Origin: ChocPot-Mid sp043804925
GTDB taxonomy: Bacteria > Bacteroidota > Ignavibacteria > Kapaibacteriales > UBA2268
Direction: 5' to 3'
NCBI GenBank assembly: GCA_043804925.1
Contig: JAZDIP010000004.1
Span: forward strand, 1 to 58,997
Length of the DNA stretch: 58,997 bases
Below the pieces are notes generated by a model. That model did no database searches. It worked only from the letters and a program-made list of their open reading frames with translations, and was not told where the DNA came from. Made by a program: the position numbers and the translations under genes. Below, piece after piece: positions 14,226-22,180 of the stretch (position 1 is its first letter; every line of letters starts with the position of its first letter).

Positions 14226-16448
14226 ATGAAATCATTTTCACGCAGAAAGTTCCTTCAGATTTCCTCTGCTACTTTTGCCGCAGCAGCAGCTTTAGGAACT
14301 GTAAATCAAATAACTAAGGCAACGGCTTCATTATCCGGAGAAATGCAATCAAAAGGTATTAAGAAAGTACCTACCTTTTGTAATTTATGCTTTTGGAAAT
14401 GCGGAGCTATTGCTTATGTTAAAGAAGGTAAATTATGGAAAATTGAAGGTAATCCTATTGACCCGCTAAGTAATGGCAGACTTTGTCCGAGAGGCACAGG
14501 GGGAGTAGGTGCCAATTCTGACCCTACAAGATTAAAATATCCTCTTATAAGGACAAAGAATAGGGGAGAAGAATCATGGAAAGTTGTTACATGGGATGAA
14601 GCATTTAATTTTATAGCTGAAAGACTTAATAAAATAAAAGCTGATTATGGTCCGGAAGCAGTTGCTTTTTTCAGTCATGGAATTGGGGGCAACTTTTTGA
14701 AGCACACTTTTCGGGCTTATGGAACTCCACATATATTTGCTCCCTCTTTTGCCCAGTGCAGAGGTCCGAGAGAAGTTGGCTTCGACCTGACTTTTGGTGA
14801 TGCTGTTGGTTCTCCCGAAAGAACTGATATTGAAAATACAAGATGTATGGCTTTGATAGGTTCACATATAGGTGAGAATATGCACAATACGCAAGTTCAG
14901 GAACTGTCTGAAGCCGTTGCAAACGGTGCTTCAATTATTGTTGTTGACCCTAGGTTTTCAATTGTTGCGGGAAAAGCAAAATACTACTTGCCGATAAAGC
15001 CGGGAACTGATATGGCTTTACTATTAACATGGGCAAATATATTGATAAAAGAAAATCTTTATGACAAGGATTTTGTGAATAATTTTGGGTTTGGTTTCGA
15101 GCAATTTGCAGCAGAAGTTTCACAATATACACCTGAATGGGCATATGTAGAAACAGGTATCGAAACGGAACTCATTATTAACACGGCAAAGGAATTAGCA
15201 AGATATAAGCCTGCTTCATTTATTCATCCGGGAAGGCATGTTACCTGGTACGGAAATGATGCTCAAAGGAGCAGGGCAATAGCTTTATTGAATGCATTAC
15301 TTGGTAACTGGAATCACAAAGGTGCATTCTTCCAACCTTCGAAATTATCTGTGCCGGGCTATCCTTATCCTGAATATCCTCCAGTGGCAAGAGAGAGAGC
15401 TGATAATCATAATAAGAAATATCCCTGGGCAGGTGAAGATGAGGGATTAACGAATGGAATAAGAGAGGCGACTATTAGTAAAAAACCTTATCCGATAAAA
15501 TCATGGATTGTTTATGCTACGAACCTAATGAACGCTTTACCGAATCAGCAGGAAACATTAAAAGCTATAGAAAATCTTGATTTGCTTGTTACAATTGATG
15601 TGATTCCAAGTGAAATTGCAGGATGGTCTGATGTTGTTTTACCTGAGTCCACATATCTTGAAAGATTTGATGACCTGAACAGCCCTCCTTTTAAAACACC
15701 ATTTTTAGGAATTAGACAAACGGTTATTAATTCTCCGAACGACCAGAAACCAAATTGGTGGATTGCAAAAAAATTGGCTGATAAACTTGGATTGGGGAAT
15801 TATTTCCCATGGAATGATATTGAAGATTACTTAAAATACCGAGTTGAAGCAGCAGGTTTGTCGCTTAAGGAGTTGAAAGAAAAAGGTATAATCCTCGGTG
15901 AGAAGAAACCTGTTTATGTTGAAGAAGGGATTGAGAATATTTTTTATACTCCATCAGGAAAGGTTGAATTTTATTCTACACAGCTTGCAGAAAAGGGATT
16001 TGATGCAATACCAAAATATGAGAAACCTGATGAACCGCCTCCCGGATATTTCCGCTTACTTTTTGGCAGGTCACCTGTGCATACTTTCAGTATGACCCAG
16101 TCTAATCCTATATTAAAAGATATGATGGAAGAAAATGAAGTCTGGGTTAATATTGATATTGCAAACAGATATGGATTGAAAAATGGAGAATATATAAGAT
16201 TGAAAAATCAGGATGGAGTTTTGAGCAACAAAGTTAAAGTAAAAGCAACAGAAAGAATAAGGACTGATTGTGTTTTCATGGCACATGGATTCGGGCATCA
16301 GTCAAAAGCGTTGTTCAATACATATATGAAAGGTGCAAGCGATTCACAACTGGTTACGAGATATAAAACTGACCCGATTATGGGTGGAACAGGAATGAAT
16401 ATAAACTTTGTATCTTTTGTTGCTGATAATTCGGGGAGGAAGGCATAA
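14226..16448 (+). CDS. psrA: Psr/Phs-type molybdopterin oxidoreductase, catalytic subunit
   Basis: The N-terminus has a Tat signal (SRRKFLQ followed by an Ala-rich core), so the enzyme is exported folded. A [4Fe-4S] site is formed by C52-x2-C55-x3-C59-x27-C87 (LCPRG). Cys178 in SFAQCRGPREVG is at the position of the Mo-ligating Cys of polysulfide and thiosulfate reductases. The C-terminal cap has typical dinucleotide-binding segments (FRLLFGRSPVHTFS, MAHGFG). Length 740 fits the family. The order A-B-C with an Fe-S subunit and an NrfD protein supports a membrane-bound quinone-linked complex. Polysulfide or thiosulfate is favoured by the sulfur genes downstream; arsenate, tetrathionate or other substrates of the family are not excluded. 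Confidence 0.9.
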   Translation: MKSFSRRKFLQISSATFAAAAALGTVNQITKATASLSGEMQSKGIKKVPTFCNLCFWKCGAIAYVKEGKLWKIEGNPIDPLSNGRLCPRGTGGVGANSDPTRLKYPLIRTKNRGEESWKVVTWDEAFNFIAERLNKIKADYGPEAVAFFSHGIGGNFLKHTFRAYGTPHIFAPSFAQCRGPREVGFDLTFGDAVGSPERTDIENTRCMALIGSHIGENMHNTQVQELSEAVANGASIIVVDPRFSIVAGKAKYYLPIKPGTDMALLLTWANILIKENLYDKDFVNNFGFGFEQFAAEVSQYTPEWAYVETGIETELIINTAKELARYKPASFIHPGRHVTWYGNDAQRSRAIALLNALLGNWNHKGAFFQPSKLSVPGYPYPEYPPVARERADNHNKKYPWAGEDEGLTNGIREATISKKPYPIKSWIVYATNLMNALPNQQETLKAIENLDLLVTIDVIPSEIAGWSDVVLPESTYLERFDDLNSPPFKTPFLGIRQTVINSPNDQKPNWWIAKKLADKLGLGNYFPWNDIEDYLKYRVEAAGLSLKELKEKGIILGEKKPVYVEEGIENIFYTPSGKVEFYSTQLAEKGFDAIPKYEKPDEPPPGYFRLLFGRSPVHTFSMTQSNPILKDMMEENEVWVNIDIANRYGLKNGEYIRLKNQDGVLSNKVKVKATERIRTDCVFMAHGFGHQSKALFNTYMKGASDSQLVTRYKTDPIMGGTGMNINFVSFVADNSGRKA

Positions 16449-16449
16449 G

Positions 16450-16989
16450 ATGGCACGATATGGAATGGTTATAGATACTAAAAAATGTGTCGGATGCATG
16501 GATTGCGTTGTAGCTTGTAAAACAGAAAATAATGTTCCTGAAGGTTTTAACCGCGATTGGATTAGTTATGAAACAACAGGAAAATTCCCGACACTGCATC
16601 AGGAAATAAGAACCGAAAGGTGTAATCAATGCGATAATCCGCCATGTGTATATTGTTGTCCTACAGGAGCAAGCCACATATCTGAGACCGGTGGAATAGT
16701 TCTTGTTACTGAAAACAAATGTATTGGCTGTAAGGCTTGTTTAGCTTCCTGCCCATACGATTCAAGGTTTATTCACCCTGAAGGATATGCAACTAAATGC
16801 ACTTTCTGTGTTCAGAGAGTTGAGAAAGGAGAGATACCGGCTTGTGTTTCGGTTTGCCCGACTTACTGTATGTATTTTGGAGATTTGGATAACCCGAATA
16901 GTGAGGTTAACAAACTTCTGTCTTCGAGGACACATCATTCTCTGATACCAGAAGCCGGAACAAAACCACAAATTTATTATTTAACTTGA
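16450..16989 (+). CDS. psrB: Psr/Phs-type four-cluster ferredoxin subunit
   Basis: Four [4Fe-4S] motifs are present: CVGCMDCVVAC near the start, CNQCDNPPCVYCCPTGA, CIGCKACLASCP, and CTFCVQRVEKGE followed by ACVSVCPTYC. This is the DmsB/PsrB pattern and carries electrons between the membrane subunit and the Mo enzyme. The ATG at 16450 follows a GGGGAGGAAGG ribosome site and starts one base after the stop of psrA; longer upstream starts would lie inside psrA. The next gene starts within a dozen bases. Confidence 0.93.
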   Translation: MARYGMVIDTKKCVGCMDCVVACKTENNVPEGFNRDWISYETTGKFPTLHQEIRTERCNQCDNPPCVYCCPTGASHISETGGIVLVTENKCIGCKACLASCPYDSRFIHPEGYATKCTFCVQRVEKGEIPACVSVCPTYCMYFGDLDNPNSEVNKLLSSRTHHSLIPEAGTKPQIYYLT

Positions 16990-17000
16990 GGAATATGATA

Positions 17001-17948
17001 ATGAATGAATTAGTTAATACAAGACATAATTTGCATATTGACCCCAGTTTAGCTATATGGGGCTGGGAAATTCCGGTTTATCTTTTCCTTGGTGGCTTAG
17101 TTGCAGGGATGATGATAATTTCCGGGTATTTTATTTTTACGGGAAGAACAAAAAATACAAAATGCTCGTGTTTTTTAATACCGATGGTAGCATTAGGGGC
17201 AATAAGTTTGGGAATGTTATCGTTATTTTTGGACCTTGAACACAAACTTTACGTTTGGAGATTGTATTTAGCTTTTGAATGGACATCTCCAATGTCATGG
17301 GGCTCGTGGATTTTGATTTTAGTATACCCAATCCTTATAATGAATGCATTTATAAGGATACCTGATGAAATGGGCGAGCGATTTAAGTTCTTAAAAATCA
17401 TATCCGATAAAATCAATTCCCACAAATTCATGGTTAAATTCATTGGTGCTTTAAGTATGGGAACAGGCGGATTTCTTGGCATGTACACAGGAGTACTACT
17501 CAGTTCTTTTGCAGCAAGACCTCTCTGGAATACATCGATGTTATGGGCATTATTTTTAGTATCAGGTCTTTCATCTGCAGCAGCTTTTGTCCATCTTGTT
17601 GGTAAAGATGAAGACGAAAGGAAGATGCTTGCTAAAGCAGATAATGGGTTCTTAATTTTAGAATTAATGATTATGTTTTTGCTCTTTGCAGGATTTTTAA
17701 GTTCCTCCCAGATACAAATTGATGCAGCCGGTTTGTTTCTTGGTGGCAGCTACACTGCTGTATTTTGGGTATTTGTCGTGGGTATGGGTATTGTAATACC
17801 TCTAATTATACAGCTCGCAGCTGTGAATAATAAGATTCATCATGTTCCATTAGCTCCGGTAATGGTCATCATTGGGGGTTTGTTACTTAGATTTGTGATT
17901 GTATATGCAGGGCAGGCAAGCGGCTGGTCAACAGCGGTGTTTAAGTAA
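17001..17948 (+). CDS. nrfD: NrfD/PsrC-type quinone-binding membrane subunit
   Basis: About eight membrane helices are seen, starting WGWEIPVYLFLGGLVAGMMIISGYF, the classic NrfD opening (W.xP.Y.FLGGLAAG). LDLEHKLYVWRL and FEWTSPMSWGSWILI carry the His/Arg and MSWGSW motifs of the quinone site. The ATG at 17001 is preferred because a GAGGA stands eight bases upstream; ATG 16995 and TTG 16986 are also in frame. The subunit exchanges electrons between menaquinone and PsrB. Confidence 0.92.
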   Translation: MNELVNTRHNLHIDPSLAIWGWEIPVYLFLGGLVAGMMIISGYFIFTGRTKNTKCSCFLIPMVALGAISLGMLSLFLDLEHKLYVWRLYLAFEWTSPMSWGSWILILVYPILIMNAFIRIPDEMGERFKFLKIISDKINSHKFMVKFIGALSMGTGGFLGMYTGVLLSSFAARPLWNTSMLWALFLVSGLSSAAAFVHLVGKDEDERKMLAKADNGFLILELMIMFLLFAGFLSSSQIQIDAAGLFLGGSYTAVFWVFVVGMGIVIPLIIQLAAVNNKIHHVPLAPVMVIIGGLLLRFVIVYAGQASGWSTAVFK

Positions 17949-18009
17949 TTAATAATTACTAATTGTAAGAACTTTGTACTATAAATGATTTGAAATTTAA
18001 TATGACGTT

Positions 18010-18041
18010 TTAGGAATCCCAAAAGGATTGAATATTTGTAA
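18010..18041. repeat. AATCC/GGATT hairpin with GAATATTTGTAA tail
   Basis: The hairpin AATCC-CAAAA-GGATT at 18015-18029 is followed by gaatatttgtaa. The same tail follows the hairpin at 44270-44286, and a related tail follows 44322-44338, although the stems differ. It fills the spacer between the nrfD and yeeE-like genes. Confidence 0.7.
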
Positions 18042-18078
18042 AAAAAGTTGAAATTTAAAATAAATTTGGAGTAAATTA

Positions 18079-18615
18079 ATGTCAGAAGAACTAACAATTA
18101 AAATACCAAAGCCGTTTATGAATCCTTACATAGCAGGTTTAGGGCTTGGTTTAGTTTTGCTTCTTTCCTTTATCATTATGGGAAGAGGATTAGGGGCATC
18201 AGGTGCAGTTTCGACAACTGTAGCCGTAGGAATCAACAGTATTGCTTCCGAGCATGCTGCAGGTAATGAATTCTATGCAAATTATCTTGGGGACGGCACT
18301 ACAAGTCCATTCAAAGACTGGCTGGTTTTTGAGGTTCTCGGTGTTTTGGTCGGCGGATTTTTGTCAGGTATTTTTGCAGGAAGAGTCCGGAAAAGTATTG
18401 AAAAGGGACCTAGAATAAAGAATAGCAGGAGACTGATTTATGCATTAATTGGTGGAGCAATGATGGGAATAGGAGCCAAACTCGCAGGAGGATGCACAAG
18501 CGGTCAAGCATTAACAGGAGGAGCGATTCTTAATCTTGGCAGTTGGGCATTTATGATGTGTGTATTCGGTGGAGCTTATATGTTTGCTTACTTTATGAGG
18601 AGACAATGGACATGA
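18079..18615 (+). CDS. YeeE/YedE-family sulfur transporter, half 1
   Basis: This 178-residue protein has about four membrane segments and the motif GAKLAGGCTSGQALTGGA, the Cys-containing signature of YeeE/YedE (DUF395, Sulf_transp) proteins, which pass thiosulfate or other sulfur species through Cys relays. E. coli YeeE is one chain with two such halves; here the halves are separate, with the partner gene starting in a four-base ATGA overlap. The gene continues the psr unit after 130 bases. Confidence 0.9.
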   Translation: MSEELTIKIPKPFMNPYIAGLGLGLVLLLSFIIMGRGLGASGAVSTTVAVGINSIASEHAAGNEFYANYLGDGTTSPFKDWLVFEVLGVLVGGFLSGIFAGRVRKSIEKGPRIKNSRRLIYALIGGAMMGIGAKLAGGCTSGQALTGGAILNLGSWAFMMCVFGGAYMFAYFMRRQWT

Positions 18616-19223
18616 GTATTCCTTTCTTTAAATTTGGTTTATTTGGCGACGAAACAAGTTTAGTACTCGCATTTTTAATCGGAATCGGTTTTGGATGGTT
18701 TCTTGAAAGAGCCGGCTTTGGAACTGCAAAGAAACTTGCCGCTCAATTCTATTTCAAAGACCTGACCGTTTTCAAAGTTATGTTTACAGCTATTGTTACT
18801 GCTATGCTTGGAATTTATTTCCTGTCATCATTCGGCATAATGGATATTTCTCAAATAACCATTATTGATACTTATATAGTTCCTCAAGTTATTGGCGGAT
18901 TGATTTTAGGCATAGGATTTGTCGTTGGCGGTTATTGTCCCGGAACTTCGGTTGTTGCATGTGCAACCGGCAAGATTGATGGTGTACTTTTTTTCTTTGG
19001 TGTGTTTCTCGGAACATTTATTTACGGTGAAGCATATCCCTTGATTGAAAATTTTGCAAATTCTTCTCACATGGGAAAAGTATTGATGCCTGAATATTTC
19101 AATATTCCTTATGGTGTTCTCGTATTTGCTGTTGTACTAATGGCTTTGGGTGGCTTTACAGGAGCAGAGTGGGTAGAAAAGAAATTTGGATATAAAAAGC
19201 AGGAGGTAGCAGATGAAAATTAA
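18612..19223 (+). CDS. YeeE/YedE-family sulfur transporter, half 2
   Basis: The second half has GIGFGWFLERAGFGTAKKLAAQFYF and the motif VVGGYCPGTSVVACATG, matching the second Cys motif of YeeE/YedE. The ATG at 18612 overlaps the previous stop (ATGA) and has a GAGGAGA ribosome site eight bases upstream; ATG 18606 is a possible alternative. Two unequal half-transporters in tandem are common in Bacteroidota. The rhodanese-fold gene overlaps its end by 11 bases, tying sulfur entry to that protein. Confidence 0.9.
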   Translation: MSIPFFKFGLFGDETSLVLAFLIGIGFGWFLERAGFGTAKKLAAQFYFKDLTVFKVMFTAIVTAMLGIYFLSSFGIMDISQITIIDTYIVPQVIGGLILGIGFVVGGYCPGTSVVACATGKIDGVLFFFGVFLGTFIYGEAYPLIENFANSSHMGKVLMPEYFNIPYGVLVFAVVLMALGGFTGAEWVEKKFGYKKQEVADEN

Positions 19224-19863
19224 TTTTTCAAATTGGACAATTAACCAAAAGCTGGCTTTAGCCGCATTTTTATTGGGATTTGCCGCTATGTTTTTACATG
19301 ACCCATTAAAATCCACTTTGGTAACAGTGGATTTAAATGATTTGTCCCAAAAAGTCCGGGATAAATCTGCAAATGTCAATGTTGAAGATTTAGCAAATTG
19401 GATAATTCAAAAGAAATCAGACTACATATTGATAGATATCCGAAATACTCCGAAATATCAGGAATACTCAATTCCGGGAGCTGTGAATATTTTTCCTGCG
19501 GATATAAATAAAGTTGATTATCCGAAAACTCAAAAAATTATTATATATTCTGACGACGCTTTAGAAGCCGCTCAGGTTTGGTTTGTTTTAAAGTCAAAAA
19601 ATTACAAAGGTGCTTATCTTCTCTCCGGTGGTATTAAGGAATGGACTGATAAAATATTGTTCCCAAGTCTTTCAGAAAATGCTACAGCCGAAGAAAAAGC
19701 AAAATTTGCTCAATCAATTGAAATCAGTAAATATTTTGGTGGTTCACCACAACTCGATTCAACCGGAACAGAGCAGTCAAAAACGCAAGTGATTTTACCG
19801 AAAGTAAAAGTAATATCTACCCCCGCAATGAAAACGGGAAAGAAAAAGAGAGAAGGATGTTAA
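19213..19863 (+). CDS. membrane-anchored rhodanese-fold protein without active-site Cys
   Basis: An N-terminal membrane segment (residues 12-29) precedes a rhodanese domain: YILIDIRNTPKYQEYSIPGAVNIFP, IIIYSDDALEAAQVWFVLKSKNYKGAYLLSGGIKEW. The loop that normally holds the catalytic Cys (CRSG-type) reads YSDDALEA with Ser and no Cys. The only Cys in 216 residues is the last one, in the end KKKREGC after a flexible tail. Ordinary sulfurtransferase chemistry at the loop is therefore excluded; a terminal-Cys sulfur carrier is a possibility (inference). It overlaps the YeeE-like gene and closes the sulfur unit. Confidence 0.85.
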   Translation: MKINFSNWTINQKLALAAFLLGFAAMFLHDPLKSTLVTVDLNDLSQKVRDKSANVNVEDLANWIIQKKSDYILIDIRNTPKYQEYSIPGAVNIFPADINKVDYPKTQKIIIYSDDALEAAQVWFVLKSKNYKGAYLLSGGIKEWTDKILFPSLSENATAEEKAKFAQSIEISKYFGGSPQLDSTGTEQSKTQVILPKVKVISTPAMKTGKKKREGC

Positions 19864-19941
19864 AGTAAGATTACAAGGAAGAAGGAAGGAGAGAAAATAA
19901 GAAGTAAAGAAAGATTATTAGGTTTCACTGATTTTTTCTTT

Positions 19942-20030
19942 ACAGCGTAGCTGTGACATCTTGGTAGTAAGAATATATCATCAACTGTTTGAACAGTGTA
20001 GCTGTTGCATATTTGTACATTTGTAATTAT
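19942..20030. repeat. two tandem ACAGC-GTA-GCTGT hairpin repeats
   Basis: ACAGC-GTA-GCTGT at 19942-19954 is followed by gacatcttggtag; AACAG-TGTAG-CTGTT at 19992-20006 is followed by gcatatttgtac. The two units share the pattern stem, GTA loop and CATnTTnGTA tail about 50 bases apart. The rest of the spacer is AT-rich words (taattattaattcgtaattcgtaa). Confidence 0.7.
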
Positions 20031-20059
20031 TAATTCGTAATTCGTAATTAAAGAAAAAA

Positions 20060-20084
20060 CCCCGCTTTCGCAGGGCTTTTTTTT
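20060..20084. terminator. bidirectional intrinsic terminator
   Basis: CCCCGC-TTTC-GCAGGG forms a six-pair stem with one mismatch; it is followed by CTTTTTTTT on the plus strand and by TTTTTTC on the minus strand. It sits between the convergent ends of the sulfur genes (plus) and the DinD-like gene (minus). Confidence 0.8.
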
Positions 20085-20088
20085 CAAA

Positions 20089-20919
20089 TTATTTGGTCAG
20101 TTTCTTCTTTTTATCTTCCAAAAATTTTTTGGCATTCAATTTGGAAACCACTCTTTTACCGGACTTTTCTTCTATTGCTTTGCGTGTGTCGCCTGCAATT
20201 TTTCCTCCTTGCTTGGCAATAGTTTTGCTGTCGTCAAATGTTTTTGGATTTTTTTCTTTTGATATTTCTGTTGTTGTGGCTTCTGCAAGCATATTTAAAA
20301 CAAGTTCGAGGTTAGTCATGTTGTCCCTCAAGCCCTCTTTTTTCAATTCTTTGAATTGCTTATACTGCTTTGTTGTAAAACCCGACCATCCTCTTGTAAT
20401 TTCATCAGTTAGTATTGCAAATTCCTCACCTTTACGGACTCCCCTGTTTTCCCACTCATCGGTTAGTTCCTTCCTGACTTCGATACTCTTTAACCTTTGG
20501 TTAATCCATTCCTTAGAGTATCCCTTACGTAAATAGGTTTCCATAGCCCTGTCAATTGTCAGTTCCGGGTCTTCGGTTTCTTCTATTCTTTCGTAACCGA
20601 CCATTGCAAGCCATTGCTTAAACGGTTCTGCTTTAGGCGAGGGGATTGATTGTATTAACCGTAAAAGTTGTTCGGTATCTGCAACGTCGGTTTTATAAAA
20701 TTTACCATCAGAAGATTGCATTTTCAGTTGGTTACAATTTGTAACCAACTCACTACCTTCCTTTTTTAGTCGGTGCTTAAGTACTTTCCAATAGTTATTC
20801 GGATTCGGACTGTCCGTAAGAATTTCAATAACATCAACAATGGAAAAATACGTTTTTTCCTGTTCTTCGTCCCAATGGGTGCGGACTTTCTTTGTTTCAA
20901 ATAATTTGATATTGCTCAT
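20089..20919 (-). CDS. BRO-N/DinD-like protein
   Basis: Residues 1-110 resemble the BRO-N/antirepressor domain (LFETKKVRTHWDEEQEKTYFSIVDVIEILTDS, NYWKVLKHRLKKEG, TDVADTEQLLRLIQSIPSPKAEPFKQWLA). The C-terminal half (GWSGFTTKQYKQFKELKKEGLRDNMTNLELVLNMLAEATTTEI, KQGGKIAGDTRKAIEEKSGKRVVSKLNA) matches the E. coli DinD type. DinD inhibits RecA filaments and is damage-inducible; phage and mobile elements also carry BRO proteins. No LexA site was identified. It neighbours an abortive-infection-like gene, so a small defence or phage-derived patch is plausible. Confidence 0.8.
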   Translation of the reverse strand: MSNIKLFETKKVRTHWDEEQEKTYFSIVDVIEILTDSPNPNNYWKVLKHRLKKEGSELVTNCNQLKMQSSDGKFYKTDVADTEQLLRLIQSIPSPKAEPFKQWLAMVGYERIEETEDPELTIDRAMETYLRKGYSKEWINQRLKSIEVRKELTDEWENRGVRKGEEFAILTDEITRGWSGFTTKQYKQFKELKKEGLRDNMTNLELVLNMLAEATTTEISKEKNPKTFDDSKTIAKQGGKIAGDTRKAIEEKSGKRVVSKLNAKKFLEDKKKKLTK

Positions 20920-21101
20920 TGGTTCATCTTTTCAAATTAGTTTTTAAACTTCATTAAGAAATAAATTTAAGACAAATTATAAAATATTGAATAAATAATC
21001 AAATTGTTCTATCAACATCTTTTGGGAATCACTTGTTGAGATTCGGGTAAAAAACACGTGTCTGAACCACAGATTGTAGATGATTATTTGATTAAACTGA
21101 A

Positions 21102-22148
21102 TTATTTAATGTCGCTAAGATTATCAATGAATACTTTAAAGACATTAATATCTTCTATGTTATAAAGTAAATTTTTATCAAGCTTATTAATAATTCTACC
21201 ACTATTCAACAACTGATAATACTGGCTTGTTTTTTCCTTTTTGCAATAATAAAAAGTAAGATAAAAAATTAGTACTATTTCCCTTGATGATAAAGTTGAA
21301 TGGAATAATTCAATAAAATTATTCTTATATTTCATTTCTGAATTTTTTATAAATTTACAAATAAAGAATACTTGATTCATATATAATTCAAGTAAATATC
21401 CATATTGCGAATAATGATTTTGTAAATTTTTATAAATAGCATTCTCACGTTCCATTTTTGATATTTTATAATAACAATCAGCTCCTTGTATATTCAAATA
21501 TAAATTTTTTAAAAAAGTTGTACCTTTGCCAAGCTTGATAGTGATCTTAGAATCAATATCATTCAAATCTTTTTTTGAACCTTCAACATTTTTTCTACAA
21601 AGCTCAGTGCAATTTAATAATTCTAATTCCTTCCCACTAGGATAAATATTGCCCGGGTGCAATTGACCATAAACTAAATCAATAAATCTTGTGTCCCTTA
21701 AAAAATGAGTTCTTGGAGCATCTTCGATATTAATAACAATTTTATTGAAATGATTTAAAATATCGTAGAAGACTCTTTCGTGATACTGTTTCTCATTTAT
21801 TTCATTTTGTTTAGTAAATTGTATGGTTTGTTTTTCAAATTCTTCTTTTTGGGAATGCATTTCATCTCTTGTTAATTTTAGTTCCTCTCTTTGTAATTTG
21901 AGTTCTTGTCTTTGCATTAATAAGGCAACAACCAAGATAGCAAAAGCAAAACCAGAGAAGAATGCGTTTAAAGCTCCGAATATGTCTTCACTAATTACAT
22001 CCATATGACCTGAATTTGATGGCAACCAGTAAAAGCCATATTGTAGGAAAAATAATGCTAACAAAATAACAATTATACATGCAATAGCTGCCCACAAAAG
22101 CCATGAAGAGGCTTTTTCGTACCATTTTTCAGTAACATTATTTTTCAT
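21102..22148 (-). CDS. putative phage abortive infection protein (putAbiC-like)
   Basis: Two membrane helices (about residues 15-35 and 58-82, FFSGFAFAILVVALLMQ) are followed by a charged coiled coil (RQELKLQREELKLTRDEMHSQKEEFEKQ) and a mainly helical soluble domain beginning ERVFYDILNHFNKIV. This order and the QRxELxLQREEL motif match the putative AbiC family (PF16872), where members are suspected membrane-linked phage defence effectors. The C-terminal part has Tyr/Leu-rich helices (HYSQYGYLLELYMNQVFFICKFI). The gene is monocistronic. Function in defence is inferred from the family only. Confidence 0.72.
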   Translation of the reverse strand: MKNNVTEKWYEKASSWLLWAAIACIIVILLALFFLQYGFYWLPSNSGHMDVISEDIFGALNAFFSGFAFAILVVALLMQRQELKLQREELKLTRDEMHSQKEEFEKQTIQFTKQNEINEKQYHERVFYDILNHFNKIVINIEDAPRTHFLRDTRFIDLVYGQLHPGNIYPSGKELELLNCTELCRKNVEGSKKDLNDIDSKITIKLGKGTTFLKNLYLNIQGADCYYKISKMERENAIYKNLQNHYSQYGYLLELYMNQVFFICKFIKNSEMKYKNNFIELFHSTLSSREIVLIFYLTFYYCKKEKTSQYYQLLNSGRIINKLDKNLLYNIEDINVFKVFIDNLSDIK

Positions 22149-22180
22149 GAAAAATTCCTTGTTAAATTAATTACTATTTT

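Noticed and set aside
19860..20087. 75-codon minus-strand frame between the sulfur genes and the DinD-like gene
   Set aside because: It runs through hairpin repeats and a terminator, with no family resemblance or ribosome site.
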